From Syntrophorhabdus sp. (GTDB lineage: Bacteria; Desulfobacterota; BSN033; UBA1163), in the NCBI GenBank assembly GCA_020724025.1, contig DYHU01000160.1, positions 1-8,371 on the forward strand: a stretch of 8,371 nt of DNA, in the 5' to 3' direction. Below the pieces are notes generated by a model, which saw only the letters and a program-made list of their open reading frames with translations, did no database searches and was not told the origin of the DNA. Both the position numbers and the translations under genes were made by a program. This document shows, one piece after another, positions 5,991 through 8,371 of this stretch. Each line of letters begins with the position of its first letter. The first letter of the stretch is position 1.

Positions 5991-7902
5991 TATGATTGAG
6001 CAATCCTCCGGCGAGGAGGATTTCGATCTCCCACTCGTTGAGCCCATGGAGGACTTCAAACGCCCTTCCCTGCGTCACATTTTGAATGGTCAATGATCCG
6101 TTCGCCTGAAGGCGATCACGTATCTTCTCGATCCTGAGTTGATCTCCCTGTTCAATCCTCTCAAACTCTTTCGCATCCTGAAAGATCAGGGGAAGGATTC
6201 CAAAGTTGATCAGATTGCTCCGGTGGATACGGGCATACGACTTTGCAATAATAGCTCGGATGCCAACGAACATGGGAGCCAGGGCCGCATGCTCCCGGCT
6301 CGACCCCTGCCCATAATTCTCGCCTCCGACCACAAACCCACCGCCCGACTCTTTCGCTCTTCTGACAAAATTGCTATCCACCCTCTCAAAGAGATATTCC
6401 GAGATGGCCGGGATATTGGACCGGAGGGGAAGAACTTTTGCTCCGGCTGGTATGATATGGTCTGTGGTGATATGATCTCCCAACTTCAAAAGAACTTTTC
6501 CCTCCATCACATCCTCTAAAGGACCCCGCGTGGGAAGGGGTTTGATATTCGGTCCCCGCTCGATGATCACGTTTCCCGGATCCGGCGAGGGCGGAAGGAT
6601 CATGCTGTCATCGATGAAGAATCCCTTCGGCATGGGAATTCGGGCCGGCTTAGGCCCCAATTCTCTTGGGTCGGTGATGACTCCTGTTAATGCGCAGGCT
6701 GAAGCCACATAGGGACTTGCAAGGTAGACCTGATCTTCGAGTGTCCCGCTTCTACCGGGGAAATTACGATTCATCGTCCGGATCGAGATCGCATCAGAGG
6801 GAGGAGCCTGGCCCATTCCGATGCAGGGGCCGCAGGCCGCCTCCAGAATACGGGCGCCTGAGCTGATAAGGTCAGCCATCGCTCCATTCCGGGCGATCAT
6901 CTCAAAGACCTGCTTCGATCCAGGGGTGATCGTGAGGCTGACATCCGGGTGGATCTTCTTCCCTTTTAGAATCCTCGCCACACCCATCAGATCCATATAG
7001 GAAGAGTTGTTGCAACTCCCGATGCAGACCTGCTTCACCTCTCTTCCGGCTACCTCTCTTACCGGAACGACCCTGTCCGGACTGGAGGGCTGAGCGATCA
7101 GGGGTTCCAGTTTGCGGAGATCGATCTCAATGACCTGATCATATCCGGCATCGGAATCAGGCTCGAGAGGAGCCCACTCTCTCTCCCTCTTCTGAGCTCT
7201 TAGAAATTCGAGGGTCTGCTCATCGCTTGGAAAGAGAGTGGTGGTGGCTCCCAGCTCCGCTCCCAGATTGGCAATCGTCGCCCTTTCCGGGACGGAGAGC
7301 GTCTTCACACCGGGTCCTCCGAATTCAAATATCTTCCCCACGCCTCCTTTGACGGTCAAACGCCTGAGAAGCTCCAGGATGACATCCTTGGAGGAAACCC
7401 ATGGACGAAGTCGTCCTTTCAACCTCACCAGGACGATCTCCGGCATCTTGAGGTGGTAAGGCTCTCCTCCCATGGCAATGGCCACATCAAGGCCTCCTGC
7501 GCCGATGGCGATCATCCCCATGGCCCCTGCATTGGGCGTATGGCTGTCGGAGCCTAAAAGCGTCTCCCCGGGTTTTGCGAAGCGCTCCAGATGGACCTGG
7601 TGGCAGATGCCATTCCCAGGCCTTGAAAAGAGGATCCCGTACTTTGACGCAAAGGTCTGCAGAAACCGGTGATCATCCGCATTCTCAAAACCCGTCTGGA
7701 GCATATTGTGATCGACATAGCTGACAGAGAGTTTGGTCTTGACCCGCGGAATCCCCAGGGCTTCGAATTGAAGATGGGCCATCGTCCCAGTGGCGTCCTG
7801 TGTAAGGGTCTGGTCGATGGCGATGGCAACTTCGCCGTGGGCTTCAAGGGTTCCGCTCACCAGGTGAGACTCAAAAATCTTCTGGACAAGATTCTTTCCC
7901 AT
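5974..7902 (-). CDS. acn: Aconitate hydratase (short bacterial type)
   Basis: This 642-residue [4Fe-4S] enzyme interconverts citrate and isocitrate in the cytoplasm. The N-terminal domains contain DQTLTQDATGTMAHLQFEALG (start at 30) and GSDSHTPNAGAMGM (117-130, H121). The cluster cysteines are C297 in CIGSCNNSSYMDL, and C357 and C360 in EAACGPCIGMG. The C-terminal swivel domain carries DHITTDHIIPAG (476-487) and GGENYGQGSSREHAALAP (526-543) with S535 and R536 as expected substrate-binding residues. The length matches the roughly 640-aa aconitases of anaerobes and is much shorter than the roughly 900-aa AcnA or 860-aa AcnB. The 3-isopropylmalate dehydratase large subunit is excluded because the swivel domain is fused. 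The ATG has AAAGGGG 4 nt upstream. A promoter at 7983-8012 makes it the likely first gene of an acn-sdhA-sdhB transcript. Its last two codons and stop are formed by a repeat unit, so the very C-terminus may have been replaced. Confidence 0.96.
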   Translation of the reverse strand: MGKNLVQKIFESHLVSGTLEAHGEVAIAIDQTLTQDATGTMAHLQFEALGIPRVKTKLSVSYVDHNMLQTGFENADDHRFLQTFASKYGILFSRPGNGICHQVHLERFAKPGETLLGSDSHTPNAGAMGMIAIGAGGLDVAIAMGGEPYHLKMPEIVLVRLKGRLRPWVSSKDVILELLRRLTVKGGVGKIFEFGGPGVKTLSVPERATIANLGAELGATTTLFPSDEQTLEFLRAQKREREWAPLEPDSDAGYDQVIEIDLRKLEPLIAQPSSPDRVVPVREVAGREVKQVCIGSCNNSSYMDLMGVARILKGKKIHPDVSLTITPGSKQVFEMIARNGAMADLISSGARILEAACGPCIGMGQAPPSDAISIRTMNRNFPGRSGTLEDQVYLASPYVASACALTGVITDPRELGPKPARIPMPKGFFIDDSMILPPSPDPGNVIIERGPNIKPLPTRGPLEDVMEGKVLLKLGDHITTDHIIPAGAKVLPLRSNIPAISEYLFERVDSNFVRRAKESGGGFVVGGENYGQGSSREHAALAPMFVGIRAIIAKSYARIHRSNLINFGILPLIFQDAKEFERIEQGDQLRIEKIRDRLQANGSLTIQNVTQGRAFEVLHGLNEWEIEILLAGGLLNHTRKSA

Positions 7903-7951
7903 GGATCCCCTTTTGCATATCTATGTAATCGTTTACTAATCGGCGTAATCA

Positions 7952-7978
7952 GAGATTTCGGACTTTCTCGGAAATCTC
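7952..7978. promoter_or_regulatory. Inverted repeat at the acn transcription start (operator or 5' UTR hairpin)
   Basis: GAGATTTC (7952-7959) and GAAATCTC (7971-7978) are perfect complements with an 11-bp centre. The element begins about 4 bp downstream of the predicted -10 box, so it overlaps the expected transcription start of acn. That is a typical place for a repressor operator, but a 5' UTR hairpin is equally possible. Three TAATC copies (7926, 7937, 7946) lie between it and the ribosome binding site. The regulator is unknown. Confidence 0.5.
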
Positions 7979-7982
7979 AAAA

Positions 7983-8012
7983 ATGATAATGGATGCTTCT
8001 TCCATTTGTCAA
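7983..8012 (-). promoter_or_regulatory. Sigma70-like promoter for acn
   Basis: On the minus strand a consensus TTGACA (8012-8007) is followed after 18 nt by TATCAT (7988-7983), which matches TATAAT at five of six positions. Transcription would start near 7976, giving a leader of roughly 75 nt before the acn ATG. It is the only convincing promoter upstream of the acn-sdhA-sdhB group. Confidence 0.6.
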
Positions 8013-8063
8013 CGAAAATCCCCTCATTATTCCAAATATATCAAATCCTTAAGGTTGAAATGA

Positions 8064-8092
8064 TTGTCATCCCGTTGTTTTTCTGATATAGT
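8064..8092 (+). promoter_or_regulatory. Divergent sigma70-like promoter, plus strand
   Basis: TTGTCA (8064-8069) and TATAGT (8087-8092) are separated by 17 nt, with five of six consensus matches in each box. The start would be near 8098. This promoter faces away from the acn promoter, with the two -35 boxes about 50 bp apart. The transcript would reach an intrinsic terminator after about 80 nt. Confidence 0.55.
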
Positions 8093-8097
8093 GGGGC

Positions 8098-8180
8098 AAA
8101 TTCCGGTGGAGGGATTAAATATTGAAAAATATTGGGAATGAACTCAAGCCTATTCTCAAAACGAATGGGCTTTTTGTTTT
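8098..8180 (+). ncRNA. Candidate small RNA or attenuated leader, about 80 nt
   Basis: The span runs from the predicted start of the plus-strand promoter to the end of an intrinsic terminator. Inside it, ATTCC (8100-8104) can pair with GGAAT (8135-8139). That helix encloses AATATT (8118-8123), GAAA loop, AATATT (8128-8133). A purine-rich GGTGGAGGGATTA strand (8105-8117) is left unpaired. It matches no RNA family I recognise. It could be an independent small RNA or the leader of the plus-strand gene starting at 8347 with conditional termination. The 35-codon TTG ORF that overlaps it (8122-8229) runs through the terminator and is not convincing. Confidence 0.4.
8147..8180 (+). terminator. Intrinsic (rho-independent) terminator
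   Basis: AGCCTATTC (8147-8155) pairs with GAATGGGCT (8163-8171) over 9 bp including one T-G pair, with a 7-nt loop TCAAAAC. It is followed at once by TTTTGTTTT (8172-8180). A stem followed by a U-tract exists only in the plus direction; the minus strand has no T-run after the stem. It ends the transcript from the promoter at 8064-8092. Confidence 0.75.
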
Positions 8181-8255
8181 ATGTCCTTCACGCCTCGTGC
8201 CCTCCAGAAAATCAAAATGGTTAGGTTGAATAAAATGAGTTTCAGGTATTTTTAT

Positions 8256-8290
8256 ATTCCGAAATCCGCAATCCGAATTCCGCATTTGGA
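8256..8290. repeat. 7-bp tandem repeat, second copy
   Basis: Units ATTCCGA (8256), AATCCGC (8263), AATCCGA (8270) and ATTCCGC (8277) are followed by a decayed ATTTGGA (8284). The stretch from 8263 aligns with positions 1-27 with only a few differences and in the same orientation. It lies between the plus-strand terminator and the partial gene at the right edge. Confidence 0.8.
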
Positions 8291-8346
8291 ATGCTCCTGA
8301 GCAATTAAAAGGTGAGGGCGGATGAGGGTTCTGAAAGGAAAAATAA

Positions 8347-8371
8347 GTGAAAGAATTCAACTACGTCCCCT
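8347..8371 (+). CDS. 5' end of a plus-strand gene, cut by the window edge
   Basis: A GTG at 8347 is preceded by AAGGA ending 7 nt upstream, a well-placed ribosome binding site. The frame stays open to the end and reads MKEFNYVP. Only eight residues are visible. This beginning resembles the N-terminus of FAD-binding subunits of molybdenum hydroxylases (CoxM / xanthine dehydrogenase subunit M type, which often begin with MK, an aromatic residue, Y and a P before a LEEAL helix). Eight residues are far too few to assign a function. The plus-strand orientation makes it divergent from acn. Confidence 0.4.

Noticed and set aside
8122..8229. Plus-strand 35-codon ORF from TTG with a GGTGGAGGG leader.
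   Set aside because: It runs straight through the intrinsic terminator at 8147-8180, so most of it would not be transcribed. The purine-rich leader is better explained as part of a structured RNA.
8115..8360. Minus-strand 81-codon ORF upstream of acn.
   Set aside because: It reads through the 7-bp repeat and the complement of the terminator, has a low-complexity Phe/Pro/Asn-rich product and no ribosome binding site.

Overview
All five complete genes in this window lie on the minus strand. In transcription order (right to left) they are aconitase, succinate dehydrogenase/fumarate reductase flavoprotein (sdhA) and iron-sulfur subunit (sdhB), a family-57 glycoside hydrolase with a DUF3536-type C-terminal region, and a small thioredoxin-like protein. 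The last one appears to use an in-frame UGA as selenocysteine. No rRNA, tRNA, CRISPR array, transposase or phage gene is visible. Base composition is near 50 % G+C, and the tightly packed housekeeping genes suggest an ordinary chromosomal region. Selenoprotein use, a short (about 640 aa) aconitase, an SdhAB pair without a neighbouring membrane anchor, and repeat-filled gaps would fit an anaerobic, uncultivated Desulfobacterota-like (deltaproteobacterial) lineage. That placement is an inference and not a demonstrated assignment.

Layout: 1-28 holds a 7-bp tandem repeat. 29-298 is the selenoprotein candidate, with a SECIS-like stem-loop inside its coding sequence. 299-444 is a gap with the ribosome binding site of that gene. 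445-2961 is the GH57 protein, with a sigma70-like promoter at 2997-3025. 2962-3182 also holds a 12-bp tandem duplication. 3183-3893 is sdhB. 3894-4024 is almost entirely an 8-bp-period repeat in two opposed arms. 4025-5749 is sdhA. 5750-5973 holds a REP/BIME-like double hairpin flanked by opposed CTAAAGT-type repeats. 5974-7902 is aconitase. 7903-8346 (444 bp without a protein gene) is a divergent regulatory region. It contains the aconitase promoter with an inverted repeat at the expected transcription start, a plus-strand promoter followed about 80 nt later by an intrinsic terminator (a small-RNA or attenuated-leader candidate), and a second copy of the 7-bp repeat. 8347-8371 is the first 8 codons of a plus-strand gene that runs off the window.

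Aconitase and SdhAB catalyse the citrate/isocitrate and succinate/fumarate steps of the TCA cycle and are probably co-transcribed from the aconitase promoter. The repeat arrays sit between them as transcribed spacers. GH57 has its own promoter candidate and is probably involved in alpha-glucan metabolism. The selenoprotein is a likely thiol/selenol redox protein of unknown partner.

The points most worth following up are the undercalled selenoprotein and its SECIS, the candidate small RNA at the right, and the three different short-period repeat arrays that fill the intergenic gaps.
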